Assembly (NCBI GenBank): GCA_036873755.1
Contig: JAVTVY010045425.1
Coordinates: 1-64,000 of the forward strand
DNA length: 64,000 nucleotides
Direction of reading: 5' to 3'
DNA from: Hanleya hanleyi
Lineage: Eukaryota > Mollusca > Polyplacophora > Lepidopleurida > Hanleyidae
The translations under genes were made by a program, and so were the position numbers. Shown piece after piece: positions 11,567 through 24,176 of the stretch; the first letter of the stretch is position 1; every line of letters begins with the position of its first letter. The notes under the pieces were generated by a model. That model saw nothing but the letters and a program-made list of their open reading frames with translations, was not told where the DNA came from and did no database searches.

Positions 11567-13082
11567 TGAAAGCTCGTTTGAAAAACGGCGAAGAGCATTT
11601 CCCCAGATAATTTTGTAACACATAATTTGGTACTCACAGGGCTTTACATCTCCACAATTTTGGCACACCCCCTATTAGGGGTGGCAATTTTTTTTAGGAT
11701 GGGGCAGAGTGTGGGGCACATACCCCTGAAGGATGAGCAATCAGGAATCATCACTAGTAGAAGTGCCTCTGAGAAGGGATTTCTTCACCAATGGGCGAAA
11801 CCCAGTGTGAGGCAACACCAACTTTATTTTGCTTTTCATGGGCCAGCCGACATTGCAAAATGGAATAAAAATAAAATTTCAAATTGCCACTTTATATTTC
11901 CCATGAAAGTTTGAACATAAATACTTTAACCCCCTTTTTATTCCTGATTGTATGAATTAGGCTTTTGTATTCTATCTGAAACAATGCCAGCAAATAAAAA
12001 AAAACAAAAAACAAAACAAAAAACCTTTCACTATAATTTTTCACTGTAAGTCAGCGAATTGTTATTGTTGTCAAATGCTGCTAATACTACATAGGCAATA
12101 ACGACATTCAATGTAAATCAGGAACCTTCACTGGCTGTGTGATCTATCACTCTGTCATTGTACAGTGATGCAGTATGTCAGAGCTAGGAAAAGGAGGGTG
12201 TTTCAACAGCTCAGCCGATACAGCATGGTTTTAAGTTACAATTGAGACCTGAGGCTGTTGGACAATGCAAAATTCGCTAGATTGTTCTGGAAGACAACCA
12301 CAGCCACAACAAAATGATGGCAATGTAAGATTTGGAGTTTATGTTGGCAGTTAACATGTGACTTAACATCAAGTTTTTGATCTTGAGAAAATAGGTCAAC
12401 ATCACTCATATTCATAGACTTCAAGTCCATCATCAGTTGCAGATATGTGGTATCAATTTAGAATGCCTAGCTATATTTCATGTTATATCATAATATAAAG
12501 TTATATAACCTTGAGAAAATAGGTTCAGTCAACTAGGATAGGCTTCTAGTCAGTCAGCAATTGCACAAGTATGATGAATTTGGAGAGCCCATCTTCCCTC
12601 CTTTAAAAATTATTGCTAATGCTAAATTTGACCTCAATAAAACAGGTGAATGTCAGTCAATTTCATTAATTAGGCTTCTGATCAGACAGACAGATGACAC
12701 AGAAAATTCAGTCCATTTTGGGGCATCATTAAATACCATCTTCGAAGTCTAAATATTCTGTCAAAATGCAGCAGAACACACCATTTTACTCCAATTATAG
12801 AGAAGAAAAGCAACTCCGAGTAGGGATCACAAATTTTTTTTTTTTAACCCTGGACGAACCTTTGGGCATTTATTCTTACATTAGGTGTCACGATTTTACA
12901 TTCTCCGACACATCCTCACGTGACAGAGAGGAAAACGGTTGTGAGAAGAATAAATAAGTACCCTTTTGTTGATTTGAAACTTTGTTTTGATGTTTGTAAT
13001 ATGGAATGCTGTAGTGTGGTATTTTAGTGTGTTAGGTCATTTCCTTGCATACAAATACTGATAAACATCATGAATAACATCA

Positions 13083-13318
13083 TAAGGTGATCCTATAATA
13101 TATTTCTACGTTATATATATTAGTTAAGTGTCGAGGTCTGCCAGGGCACCCCACTTCTTCAGGAAATCTTCTTTCTTGTTGTTCTTTTCGGCAATTAAAT
13201 AAGGTGATCCTATAATATATTTCTACGTTATATATATTAGTTACAATGTAAGTGTCGAGGTCTGCCAGGGGACTCCACTTCTTCAGGAAATCTTTTTTGT
13301 TGTTCTTTTCGGCAATTA
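13083..13318. repeat. Tandem duplication of a ~116-bp unit
   Basis: Two head-to-tail copies (13083-13197 and 13201-13318) each contain GGTGATCCTATAATATATTT, GTCGAGGTCTGCCAGGG and TCTTTTCGGCAATTA. They differ by a few substitutions and a small indel, so the duplication is fairly recent. Confidence 0.85.
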
Positions 13319-13414
13319 ATTATTTTATATGTTTTGTTCGGAAAATTGCCGATCTTGTTGCTGTCCAATTAGGCTTCCTAGAGCATTGGCTTGAGGTGTA
13401 AATACACATTTATG

Positions 13415-13933
13415 AATACGTAAGCCAATGAATTATGTCAGTCAGGTTGGACGGATATTAAAATGCCGCCATTTTCAGAAATTGTCAAATGTTAAGCGAT
13501 AACCTGACAGTGATCTAAATGGTGTGATTCAGGTGCTACAACACACACTCCACAAATGTAACTCGCATGGGAATATACATATATGAAACATGCGAGTTAC
13601 AACATTTGTAGGTTTCCATCAACTCTGGTGTGGATTGCCAAGAAAATTATACCTATATTATCTTAAAATGACAGTCCTTATCCAAACTTTATGACATGTA
13701 CTAGAAATATTCAATGTAGGTAGGTACTCACTATATCACCATACGTTATTCATTTATGCACAGTTTACTTAGTTCTTGCCAGATAAGCAGATTATGTATT
13801 GTTTTCATCAATTAGAGTGTGTATTGTATCACCTGAATGACACCATTTTAACAATTTCTGAAAACGACAGCATTTTAATATCCGTCCAACCTGACTGACA
13901 TAATTTACTGGCTTACCTATTCATTAATGTGTG
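13415..13933. repeat. Inverted-repeat block within Helentron-like copy 1
   Basis: Arms at about 13415-13555 and 13812-13930 are inverted copies; compare TTGGACGGATATTAAAATG with CATTTTAATATCCGTCCAA. A shorter inverted pair around GTAACTCGCATG / CATGCGAGTTAC lies at 13558-13600. The related block in copy 2 is at about 36930-37305. It is either an internal hairpin of the family or a foldback nested before the copies separated. Confidence 0.7.
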
Positions 13934-14142
13934 AGTGAGTAGGATTTAACGTCGTTTTCAACATTGTTTCAGTCATATCACGACGGTGCCTAAATGTGCC
14001 AGAACACGAGAGTGTCCACAGTTCCTATTATTCTGGAGACTGATCAGCCCAGCCAGTACAGCACCCGGTCACCCATCCAAGTATTGACCGAGCTCAACGC
14101 TGCTTAACTTCGGTGATCCGATGAGAACCGGTGTGCCTCATA
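13934..14142 (-). mobile_element. 5S rRNA-derived SINE
   Basis: On the minus strand the head reads like the 3' half of 5S rRNA: GAAGTTAAGCAGCGTTGAGC, then CAATACTTGGATGGGTGACC and GGGTGCTGTA, which covers the internal promoter region. The tail ends ACGTTAAATCCTACTCACTC. The target duplication AATGTGTG is present at 13926-13933 and 14143-14150, and the uninterrupted target is seen in Helentron copy 2 near 36935. It is a mobile pseudogene and not a functional 5S gene, since the first half of 5S is absent. Confidence 0.88.
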
Positions 14143-17100
14143 AATGTGTGTATTGGCTAAGATCACATTATGCCTTGTATATACATTGTATACTGTGCAT
14201 ATGGAGCTGTTTGTAACTTTGTTCACTGTTGAAGATGCTATAACTAATAGCGAAATATACAGAATGAAATTGTCATCCCTACCCGGAGTTGCTTTTCTTC
14301 TCTACTATTGGAAAATCATCAGTGGTTCCAATGGATTACTTCAATTAGATATACATGTAAAAATTTCCAAAGTGGGATGTGCCATATAGCAGGTATGTAT
14401 AAGTTCCACTTCAAAAATCTTTGAAGCACTGATTCGGAAATGAAGTGCTTACTTTGTTGACGCAAGAAGTCTACTAGTCCACTTATGTAAAGTGCATTAT
14501 ACAATAAGTCAACCATTACAGGTTTTATTAACTGAATGATCAACATACAGGCCTACAATATGAGGACTGATTTAAAGGTAAAGCAGAATATCAGTGTTAC
14601 AGTATGTCCATTTGACCAAAATGGCCTGACTTCAAGCCCACTTGCATCCTTGCAATTCTCCATACTGACCATACACTGATGGCAACATATTTTCTCTGAC
14701 TGCATTTTAGTTATGTGTGTAAGCAGGGGTTGATGTAGCCTAGATTTAGATATATTTAGCTGACTTTACCCTATGCCCCATGATTATGTCAGCGCTAACA
14801 GCACCAATGTCCTTTCAATCCATTTTTAAACCATAATGTTAATAAAACTAGTAATTGTAAAAAAGAAAGTATAATGAGGCCAAAAAAAAATATGTCTGTT
14901 TCCGATTACGGGCCAGAAAAAAATAGAGTAGGTAGGGCCAAAAAAAAATTTATTTTGGAAATAAATTTTATTTTGATGTCCAGTACTCCTGTCCCATATA
15001 CAATGGTCTACAAATATATTCTTGATTGTATAACATTCCCACCCACTTTAACATATTCTCCCAGGACACATCCCCCCATATTTTCAGATATTCAAAAGAT
15101 CTTATCCCCCAAAAGATAAAGGGGGGGGGGGGAGATACCCTCAAAATATATTGTTGGTATTTTTATCTCTACTGGATCCAGCAAATCTTGATATTTCAAT
15201 AAGTTCTGCTGAAACCAGTTATTGTACTGATATTATGGAAATGAGAATTGCCAATAATGTGTTTGACTGCTGTTTACCACCAAAACGAGTATCGTTTTAA
15301 TTTATTAACTTGATATGCAAAACAATATATTTCAAGGATTTCCGCCCAGAAATGATGAAATTTTTAGTGAAAAATACAAAATTCCATGTGGAATTTCAGT
15401 GCCTTCCATAGGGAGAGTGTACTTATTTTCTGGAAAAGCCTGAAGAAAAAATTGACATATACAACATAAAATGAAATGGGAAATTAATTTGAACATCATG
15501 GAGGTTTGTACCAGCGACTAGCTAATTCGAACAATTTGAGAAATGAGACGCGATTCCTGACTGTACAATGATTTGAACAAGCCATTTCTCGAAAACAGAA
15601 GAATTATTACTTGCTTGAATCTTGGGGGTTTATTTCAATGCATTCATAATAAAACAAGTCGGGAAATTTTGGATTTTTTAGCGGAGAAATGGTACCGGTC
15701 GGTTAGACTTTGACGGCGACTAGCTTTGACTGTGTCGTCGCCGATTTCGCTGAAAACGAACACCACTTGCAAGCTGCCGTGTCCGCTAAACACTGCTTTA
15801 ACAAACGTCATTTCAAGCCATCAAATCAGTAGATTTCTTTCGAAGTTGATGGAGAATATGTTTAAAATTGTCCTGGTAAACATGATCAAGTCGACTGAAG
15901 CGTAATCGGGTTGCTGATTTCTCGATTCCCGACCTAGAAGTAGGTGCTTTATTTCCTGAAAAGATCGTCAACCTGCCGCCATGCCATGCGGTCAGCTCCA
16001 GTCACACTTTACGGTATGCTGACTGTGGGCGCGCCGCTTTACGGTTGTTGTTGTTGTTGTTGTTGTCGTAAAACGCGGCCTTGGTAGTGATTTCGTTGGA
16101 ATTTGCTGATAAAATTTTTAGAGTCGCACGATTTATCTAGACTCGGTCGGGTAACCGGAAACAGACATATTTTTTTTCTTGGCCTGAGATATAAATCAAG
16201 CATTATGTTGATGGACTGCAAAATCCGTATGAGAGGTGGCCCTTCAATTTCAATCAAAAAACTTCATCCTTTGAAATCCTTCGTCCGTCTGACAATAATA
16301 AACTTCATGAACAGATGAAATACCGATAAATTGTGCTAAATAAGTTTACTGTCTATAGTGCCACCCAATGATGAACAATATCATGAACCTACATGATGAA
16401 GCAAACTCCTCAGATGTGGCCTGGGGAATGTAGATATTGAAGTCATGAGAATTTCATATATTTAAAAAAATGGCCATTTGGCCCTACAAGGGATGTGAAT
16501 TATAACACTGGGAATGTTACATTCATGTTCAGCAAAATAGAATTACTTTTCCCTGATTAAGAAGCAAATTTCCATTTTTGTGAAAACAAAATCTTATTTT
16601 GAGATGCAAAAATGGGTCTCCATGATTCGCCAACACCACCAAAATCTTGTCAGTTCTTTGCCTATCTTGCAAAATCATTATACCCAAATTTCATGGAAAT
16701 CAAACACATTGTTCAGAAGATATGATGTTACACATGTTTACCTGCATTCATGTCTATAGCGCCACCTAGTGATGACGAAATGCCACGAAAAACAAGCGGG
16801 TGAAACCTAAAGCCTTAGGGAGATGGCACATAAGCGTTCAATGGAAAACACTTTAATCATGATAATGGTTATGGAGGTTTTGACGTTATTTTCATTTAAA
16901 TGGCAATTTGGTTCGCACCGAAAGGGAATTATCATGTCGGCAATCCTATATTTATGCTTGGCAAACCTAGAATAGAACAGTTTTAAAATATTTCTCCAAG
17001 CGAATTGGTGAATTTTCATTTCACGAAAAACTTTTTTTTTTGAGACGCAAAAAACTTGCCTTTATAATTATGCCAGCTACACCAAAACCTTTTCAGCACA

Positions 17101-17962
17101 CTGACTATCCTTCAAGACCATTGTAATAAAATTTCAAAGAAATCGGACAAGCCGTTCAGACGAAATCGTGACTACAACGCCACCTAGTGGTGAGCAGCGG
17201 GTATCGAAACACAACCAGACAAATTTTCCAGGCCTAAGGAGATAGCACACCAAGTCTGACTCAAAAATATTTAACGGTTTCAGAGATATTCACGTTTAAA
17301 GTCGCGGCGGCGGCGGATCCAGCGGAGCCGTTTCTCATGAAAACATAAGAGCATCCACTTTGTGGAAATGCTCTAATTCTGTGGTAATCCAGATGTAGAT
17401 CCAAGAATTTTTCACAGAGCACAAAAAAACTACGTCTGACTACTACGACTTGTAGAGGAAAGAAGGAAGTGACGTGGTCGATCAGATTGGAACTGTACTC
17501 GCGCATGGGCATTGGGCATCACAGGGACTATTTTTGGTTCTGTGATAAAGTTTTACAGTACAGCAATCGCGTAGGAATACGATAGCAACAAGGTAGGCGA
17601 AGGTAAGTTTTACAGCGCAAGAAATATAGTGTTTATTTTGTGATGGGGACATTTCGAGACCCAGCAAGGGTTGGCGATGTATTGTCGTTGAATGAATGTG
17701 ATCGAGCCAATGGCACGTTCAAACGAGCCAATTGGCTGTGATCTTTCGGACACACCCAAATACACCCAATAACACTGGTTAACGCATGGCTAAGAACAAA
17801 GTATCTACGTATGATTGTACCATGCATTCAGATGATGCTTCTCTGTATGTTTTCATGCTGATTGTGCAGGCATATTTGGTAGGAACTTTAATGCTGCAGT
17901 TATGAATTATTAGATACCTTTATACCAGGCTTACCCTGATGGAAGTATACATATATACTTAC

Positions 17963-18087
17963 AAATCTTTCATCTCTTCCTTTCAAGTTTTTGCAGAATT
18001 TTTTGAATGCCGATTCCACTTTTTCCATGTCAGTTTTTATGTCGGAATCCAAACTGTCCATAAATCTCTGTACAACACTTAAACATA
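17963..18087 (-). CDS. MANF: MANF/CDNF exon 2 (neurotrophic factor, saposin-like domain)
   Basis: A 125-nt exon read on the minus strand between acceptor TTTTCAG and donor GTAAGTAT. It encodes 42 residues beginning VCLSVVQRFMDSL and ending KNLKGRDERF. With the last base of exon 1 it completes the ECEVC motif, so two of the conserved N-terminal cysteines and the FCKN cysteine are in place. MANF family proteins are small secreted or ER-resident factors with an N-terminal saposin-like helical domain and a C-terminal SAP-like domain; they bind the chaperone BiP and are induced by ER stress. The reading frame ends in phase 0, matching a next exon that would begin at the CYYIG-like motif. That exon and the last one are not found here; the intron below this exon contains DIRS 1. 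Confidence 0.92.
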
Positions 18088-20056
18088 CTGAAAATCAAGC
18101 CAAAAAATTATTACATATATATTTCATGTCATCCCTTACAAGCTGGGATAGTACCAATTGCAATATATATATAAATATGGTCAACATTCTAACTGGGGAA
18201 CTTGCACATAACTATGCTATTTCTTCTAATTATTCAGATGGCAAAAGTTAACATCAGGCATCTGTGGAGAGAAATTCTGCTAACTTCCTACAAATTTCAC
18301 TAGCTATCTTTTCAGTTCTTGGGACAAAGAACATATTCATGCCACAGTATTTATCCTCATTTGGCATAAATATGTTTTTTTTCTTCTGTTTCTAAGTCTA
18401 ACCATGCTGTTCGAAAAATTAGAAGAAATAGGGTAACTATTCAATCAGATTAGGTGATTGCCAATGTCACTTCCTGTTTGTTGATTTTGACCCAGTTAAT
18501 GAATCAACTTACAAAGCTAGCACTCAAGTTCTATTTCATTTTCTGGTCCTCAAATTAAATCTGTATATAAACAATGAGAGGCTTGTACAATAGGACCAAA
18601 AGATAAACCGCGAGTCCTAGTTATGTCAGCTGATTGGTCCAAATTTGATAAACAGGAAGCAGCAATCGCAGAATCTGATTAGATAATTGGTATTCATGGT
18701 ATTGTGCAAGTCCACAATATCTCCAAATTTTGGCTCAAATTTCCATCAGTCAATGTAGAAATTATTTTATCAGTCAATGCAAAAATAATGTCATAGTAAA
18801 ATAATTCCTATTTCACACAAATGAGCATGTAAATATTGCTGAGGTGAACTGATTATGCCATGGCATTTACCTCGGCAATTGCTGATTGCAGAGGTGAATT
18901 GTGTGGGCTGTTTTGTCACCTAAATGTAGAAGAAACTAAATAGATACGGTGTACAGCTCTGTATCATCTTAACAACTTCCCATTACATTTGATGACCCCA
19001 ATATTTTGGGGTGAGAAAATATTTCCAATCCTATGATTGAATCTAGAGTTTATGGTCCTGTATCAGCCAAAATATCATCAATATTAATTTGTGGTGATTA
19101 CATGTATGTTAAGCCATCCAAATATGCGATGGAGATTTATGATTGGATCATCTAACAGTTACCATTATCCCCTATTCCAAATTTCTTGGCATTGTTTCAT
19201 CATGTCCATTCCCCCCCCCAAAAATAGAAAATAAAAAAATCTGCCTGCCATCCTCATTTTCCTGGCAAGCAGATGATGATAAATGAACTATAATTAACAT
19301 GATTAATGAGCCTTATAGGAGCCAACTGAACCCCCAATTGGTGAGCAAGTCCAGCACAAGGGGGAGATTGTTGGGTGTGAACGACCCCGTCTCAGTGCCC
19401 AACCATATCTTATTTTCCTATGTTAGACATCACACTGTGTTTTCTCTAATAAGTAGCATAGGAAACGACTCCCTCTTAATAAATCCTGGTGACGTCACGC
19501 CCATGGTGAGGCGAGCAGCTGTCTACATGATTCTGAATCTCCCAAACAACTCTCGCTAAACCAGAGCAAAAAAACAATAGATTAACTGTTCCATCTGCTG
19601 TCAATGACCTGCACAACTGTGTTATGGATATGACAACATTGACTGGCACCCATTTTCCTTCATGAATTGATTTCTGTACATCGAAAATTTCTGAAACTTT
19701 AGTATGTTTTTTTCCTTCGTGAAATAGGCATCCTCCGATAATATATGAAAATCAACCACCAGGAATACATACTTTTTATCTATGTCAGTTTGGTTGTATT
19801 TCCCTAATGTTAATGGGTCGTAACTACATGTACGATACTTTAATTAATGGGTGGGAACAGCAGCCAGCTGTGACAGAGCTGTGTGTGACAAATTATGTGG
19901 CTCACTCTGTGGCAATGAGAACCACTTCAGTGCTCTAAATTTAAATAATCCTGTAGATTGTAAAATTTTGATACTCTGTCGTGTTAAATCATTTAATAAA
20001 TGCCACGTGTGCTTCATTATCCAAAGTACCGGTACCGTAACTTTCCATGAACTTAC
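18088..20056 (-). other. MANF intron 1
   Basis: Bounded by donor GTAAGT next to 20057 and acceptor CAG at 18088-18090. Contents: an inverted repeat at about 18437-18690 (AATCAGATTAGGTGATTGCC with its complement, probably a MITE) and a relic right end of the 3264-4998 hAT-like family at about 18840-18913. No exon is seen. Confidence 0.7.
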
Positions 20057-20156
20057 CTTCACATTCTCCTTCTTTGAGCTTAGCTTCTGTGACACTGATA
20101 CTAATTATCACAATTAAAGATAAGGCTACAGATAAACTAGTCTGCATTGTCTTCAT
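20057..20156 (-). CDS. MANF: MANF/CDNF exon 1 with signal peptide
   Basis: Minus-strand exon of 33 codons plus one base, ending in ECE-G before donor GTAAGTTC. The peptide starts MKTMQTSLSVALSLIVIISI, a clear signal peptide with a hydrophobic core and likely cleavage before or near the EAKLKEGECE segment, which is where mature MANF begins. The start at 20156 was chosen because it has A at -3 and gives a compact signal peptide. In-frame ATGs at 20162 and 20234 are possible alternatives. The split codon joins exon 2 to form the first CxxC cysteine pair (C-E-V-C). It lies head-to-head with HSPA14, as CDNF does in human. Confidence 0.9.
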
Positions 20157-20545
20157 GTTCATCGGCAAAAAATGCGAAAACATTGAAATTTTCACAAAAA
20201 TAAATAGAATTTGACACGGTACTCTGAGTGACACTTGTTAAACTGTTGTTGTTGTAGTTTGGCTCTTTCCACGTGCAGAACTATGCCCCCAATTTAACAA
20301 TTTGAACAAATATTGTGTATCCGAGGTAACTGTTGATTTTCACTTTTTTCTCAAATTATCTGACCAGCCTCTGCTAAACCTTTCCCCTGTTTTCTTGTTC
20401 AAAAACTATCTTCGTCTGCTACCGGCATGATCAAAAACGTGTACACTGATGCGGATGTCCATTTGGCGCAATGCGATTGGTTGAAAAGCTGTCAAGAGCA
20501 AATCTCGCTTGACGAACGAGAAGGACGAGTGTATCGAGATTCAAG
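20157..20545. promoter_or_regulatory. Shared bidirectional promoter region, MANF and HSPA14
   Basis: About 390 bp separate the divergent start codons. Candidate sites: an inverted CCAAT box ATTGG at 20476-20480, an E2F-like TTTGGCGC at 20462-20469, and a palindromic CCACGTG at 20269-20275. The CCACG half resembles the NF-Y/ATF6-type ER stress element, but CCAAT is not at the canonical 9-bp spacing, so that reading is tentative. No TATA box is convincing. Confidence 0.6.
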
Positions 20546-20605
20546 ATGTCAGCCGCCTTCGGAGTTCATTTCGGTTGTACTTCTGCGTGTTTAGCTGTCT
20601 ATAAG
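20546..20605 (+). CDS. HSPA14: HSPA14 (Hsp70L1) exon 1
   Basis: Twenty codons from ATG to donor GTGATG. The peptide starts MSAAFGVHFGCTSACLAVYK. It corresponds to the first phosphate-binding loop of the Hsp70 ATPase domain, with the GCTSAC variant that separates HSPA14 from ordinary Hsp70s. HSPA14 is a cytosolic, ribosome-associated Hsp70 that pairs with the J-protein DNAJC2 to help nascent chains fold. The start has A at -3. The exon ends in phase 0 after Lys, and exon 2 continues D-G-K-T, giving the expected VYKDGK join. The intron is 4.4 kb. Confidence 0.93.
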
Positions 20606-23600
20606 GTGATGAAATAGCTCATAACTGCGCATCCAGTTAGCTTAGAATACAGGCAGAATGTTTCCGGCAGTGTCGTAGTCAACTCCTGTGTGCTGTCGTG
20701 TTTGTCAAACACTCAGTCATTTTTTTGCTCAACCTCTTTGCTGACACGTGCAACAACAACACCTCAATTAACAACAAAAACAACAACAACAACACCGCTA
20801 TACAACAAGGGTTACGAACGACCACCCCGTAATTTTGTTTCCTAAAACAATTTTCAAAAATGACCTTAAGCTGAGTTTCAAGGCCTTTGTAGTTACAGTT
20901 GTTTATGTGTGGTAATAGTTCTATGGATTATTTTCTTCTTCTCATGGCATGCCACCAGAATCAGAGAATATGGGAGCCACAACTTTTCAAAAATGTCATC
21001 GATTGCCTACCATTGATTTTGGAACGTAATGACGTTACAGTGGTCCTCACTCATTCATCCGGCGTAGCATGACATCATGTAAAATAATGTAATTAACTAA
21101 AACTTGAATGAAGGAGACCTCTATAACATCATAATACAAGTAAATAGAGACGTCACGAGCGATGTAAGTTTTCAATACAGATTTATAATGGGGTAACATT
21201 AAGGGGCAGGGGGATGCGAGAGATTTTGACATTTTTTTTTGTCAGGTTGAAATTTTCAAAAAGGCACTAAATTATCAAGTCAGGACAGAAATAGACAGAA
21301 AGGAAATTCAGGTTGCCCCGGGCAATCGGGCAAAGGGTTATTTTGCACCTTGCAAGTGTCCATTATTTCATCTCAGAAAGATAGGAAACACAACTAAACA
21401 CAAGAAAATATGACTATTTCTTTGAACTAACTCGAAAAAAATGACTTTAGTTTGTGGAGGAAAATTGACCAAAAATGTAGTGGATTTCTTGAAGTAAAAT
21501 TTGAAAATTGAAGAAATGTAAGTGACTGTTTAACTCACCAATAAAGTTGTATCATCTCTTCGTTGAGGGCAAACAAGAATGACCTACTGAAATTGTTGGA
21601 AAATAGAATGCTACACGTGATCAAACCAACTGAATTGTTAAGAAAAATGGCGATTGACATTTCTTCCTGCTCAGGTGGACTTTCCGGCCTCGATGCATTA
21701 ACCATGTTAATCCTTCACACAAAACTGAACACCTGTCAATCAAAGTCAATCTGAATGAGATTCATTCAACATGTTGTTGTTGTTTTGTGTTGTTGTTGTT
21801 GGCACATGGTCGAGAGGGTTAATGACATATAGGTAAGCAAGTTTATGGTCACCCATTCTCATAGACAAAAGCTTTCAGAACATGCGATCGGAATGCACAA
21901 TCATTCAGGTGTGAGGGCTACTCACCGAAATTCACTATACTACCATCTTTGTTGTCTAAATTTGATGTAATTAGACGGATGATCTGTTTTCCGGAGTTTG
22001 ACCAAATTATGAAATCTCACGCGATTTCTCGACAAGAAGGCGACAGGATGTTAGAGTAAGGCAGCTGGAAAAAGCACATCTCCAGAGAGGTTTCCAAAAA
22101 TGATTTTTTGCAATGAAACTGTCGAATTAAATATTTTGTATGCTAAATATCACCATATTTTACTGAATTATGATGCCTCTTTGATGTTTATACATGTTAT
22201 GGATGATATCGTCGACATGCTATTTGTGCGTATGAATATTAGTAACCTGTGATGGGTCACTTTGTTTGGGAAAGAAGCACGTTCTGTCACTTTCTGACCT
22301 GTGTAATTTCAAAGCGCTGAATTCGATTTCTATGTCAACAGATGGACTTAAAAGTACGTATCTAACTGTGTATTTGTGGCAAATTTGAATTTAATATCTG
22401 CTGTAGTTTATTTTCTATTGAATTATCTTTATTTCCTTGTGACGTCGAAGGCAAAATGGTGACATTTCAGCGGTATTTTGTGTTCACGTGCACAGTCGAA
22501 TATGTAAGTACGGCCACGTGCTTCAGGCGAAATGGATAATTCTGCTCATAGGATCTCCAAAACTTAGTTGAGACATTTTATTTATTCTTTTCCTGGCCTG
22601 TTATAGTATTTGTTTTCTGTAAGTTGCTTCCGAAATTCTTTGTCATTTCGTTTTATTTTTGCTTCACAAAGGTATTGAAAACATTTTTCCAAAAAAAAAT
22701 ACATTTTTTGTCATTTCATGTCTCGTGGTATCATTGTGTCATAAAATTTGGTCATTATAATGATGAGGGGCGTTTTTGGAAATTTAGACTTCGCAAAAAT
22801 TTTTGAAAATCTCTAAGATCCTGATTCTCCTTAATATTGTTTTTAGTACAATTTAGCAAAATATTTTCGCCCAAAAATCAGCTATATCACATAAACACAA
22901 ATCGTATTTAAGCAACATTTTAGAAAAAAATTAAAAGCTTTACAGTTCACCTTTAAAAGCCTCTTCACACCTGCCTAGAGACAATTTTTTTCACCTGTGT
23001 TTAAGATGGCAAACAAACAAATATCATGTGTGACGGACTTCCACTCCACAGGGTTCCTTTGTCGGACAGTGTTGGCCAATCAAGTTTGTGCTTCAAAGGA
23101 TTAATCAAAACATCTATTGTTTTGTACACATTTTGTGTCACCTTTCTCATTCTTTTTTTCTTCAAAATGCTCCACAACCTCTAAATTTGTCTAAATAAAC
23201 ATTTAGATTGAAAAATAGATAATGAGTGAAATTTTTGAAGCTTAAATATGTCAAGAAATTCTCAATAATCAGCAGGAATAACTTTACTGCCAGGCTAATA
23301 GGCTGGTTAAAATTAATTTCCTGTTTAGCATCATTTTTTGAAAAAAATCTGGGTAGGGCGGGTGTTGTTTTTGTTTTTGTTTTTTTTTTTGGATAAAAGT
23401 GGCCTGTGAAAATAAAATCCCAAAACTTATGTCGTTATGGTTGGATTTTTGTTATTCTATCAAGGGATGATTCCTGTCTTCACTACATGTATGTGCGTGG
23501 GCCCGGCACTTACAGCCAGCAATCTTATATTTTGAAATTACCCTTTTTAACAAACACAAGTGAGTCAATTCCCATGGCATCTCCCATGGTATTTTTAGTG

Positions 23601-24176
23601 TGACAGTCCGGCGGAAAATGACACGTGGACTGAATGACATGCTATACAAACATACTCCACGTACATTTCGTTCAAACTCTTATTATTAAATTCGTTAATT
23701 AGGGTATGATGTGATACAAGAAATTCGATGATTGTGCTTTCGATGGGCTACACCTCGAGGGATGATGGTGAATTTTGGGTGGCCCTGAAAAGGACCGTTC
23801 AAAGAAGGACATGCGCTTCAGCGGGATTAAGATGGTTTCTGAGAACCGTTATGGTATACCATACGGTATTATCACTCATTGATAAACTGTTTTGAATTTC
23901 TGAAAATATTTGAACAAATATATATCAATTTGTGTCTTTTCAGTTCTGGTTTAGAACTTTGCAGATTTTAAATGCACACACAAGCCTGTTTTATTGAATT
24001 ATCTGATTTGGCTGTTTCTGTCATGGACACGGACAGGGAATTCTGGAAATGAGTTAGATTACGGCTGAGTTGTATCATATGGAATAGAAAAGAATATATC
24101 TTTATTGTAGGCTTATATTCCAAAGTGTTGACGTTTTCAGAGAAACAATAAATTTGCAAATTATGGCGGCCTCGGC

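Larger units (their letters stand above)
11567..17373 (-). mobile_element. Helentron-like repeat, copy 1
   Basis: Same family as 34821-40732 in the opposite orientation. Matching blocks occur in the same order: about 11567-12310, 13560-13935, 14143-14420 and 16436-17373. The 5' end has the palindrome GAGCATTTCC...GGATGCTC. The same GAGCATTTCC recurs inverted about 29 bp from the 3' end, followed by a short stem (GCTC...GAGC). Flanks fit either a TTA duplication or insertion between two T residues. Copy-specific sequence at about 12310-13560 and 14420-16436 is probably nested insertions or deletions in the other copy. A (TTG)n run lies at 16044-16066. No Rep/helicase frame is seen, so it is non-autonomous. 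Confidence 0.75.
8377..17630 (-). mobile_element. Decayed DIRS-type retrotransposon 1, in MANF intron 2
   Basis: Minus-strand remains run from a 5' terminal repeat (about 17460-17630) through RT/RNase H (about 10137-11566) and tyrosine recombinase (9057-9930) to a 3' terminal repeat (about 8377-8570). The terminal repeats are inverted copies over about 150 bp and share CCAATGCCCATGCGCGAGTA almost exactly. An internal complementary region lies at 8618-8725. This layout is diagnostic of DIRS elements, which integrate by tyrosine recombinase and make no target duplication. A Helentron-like repeat (11567-17373) and a SINE are inserted. The gag and N-terminal RT parts are missing, lost before or with the Helentron insertion. 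Confidence 0.85.

Noticed and set aside
11418..11621. Reading the first 18 residues of this minus-strand frame as part of the DIRS RT
   Set aside because: Bases above 11566 match the end of Helentron-like copy 2 at 40680-40732, so they belong to the inserted element and not to the DIRS.
14043..14135. 5S rRNA gene
   Set aside because: Only part of 5S is present, fused to a SINE tail with target duplications.
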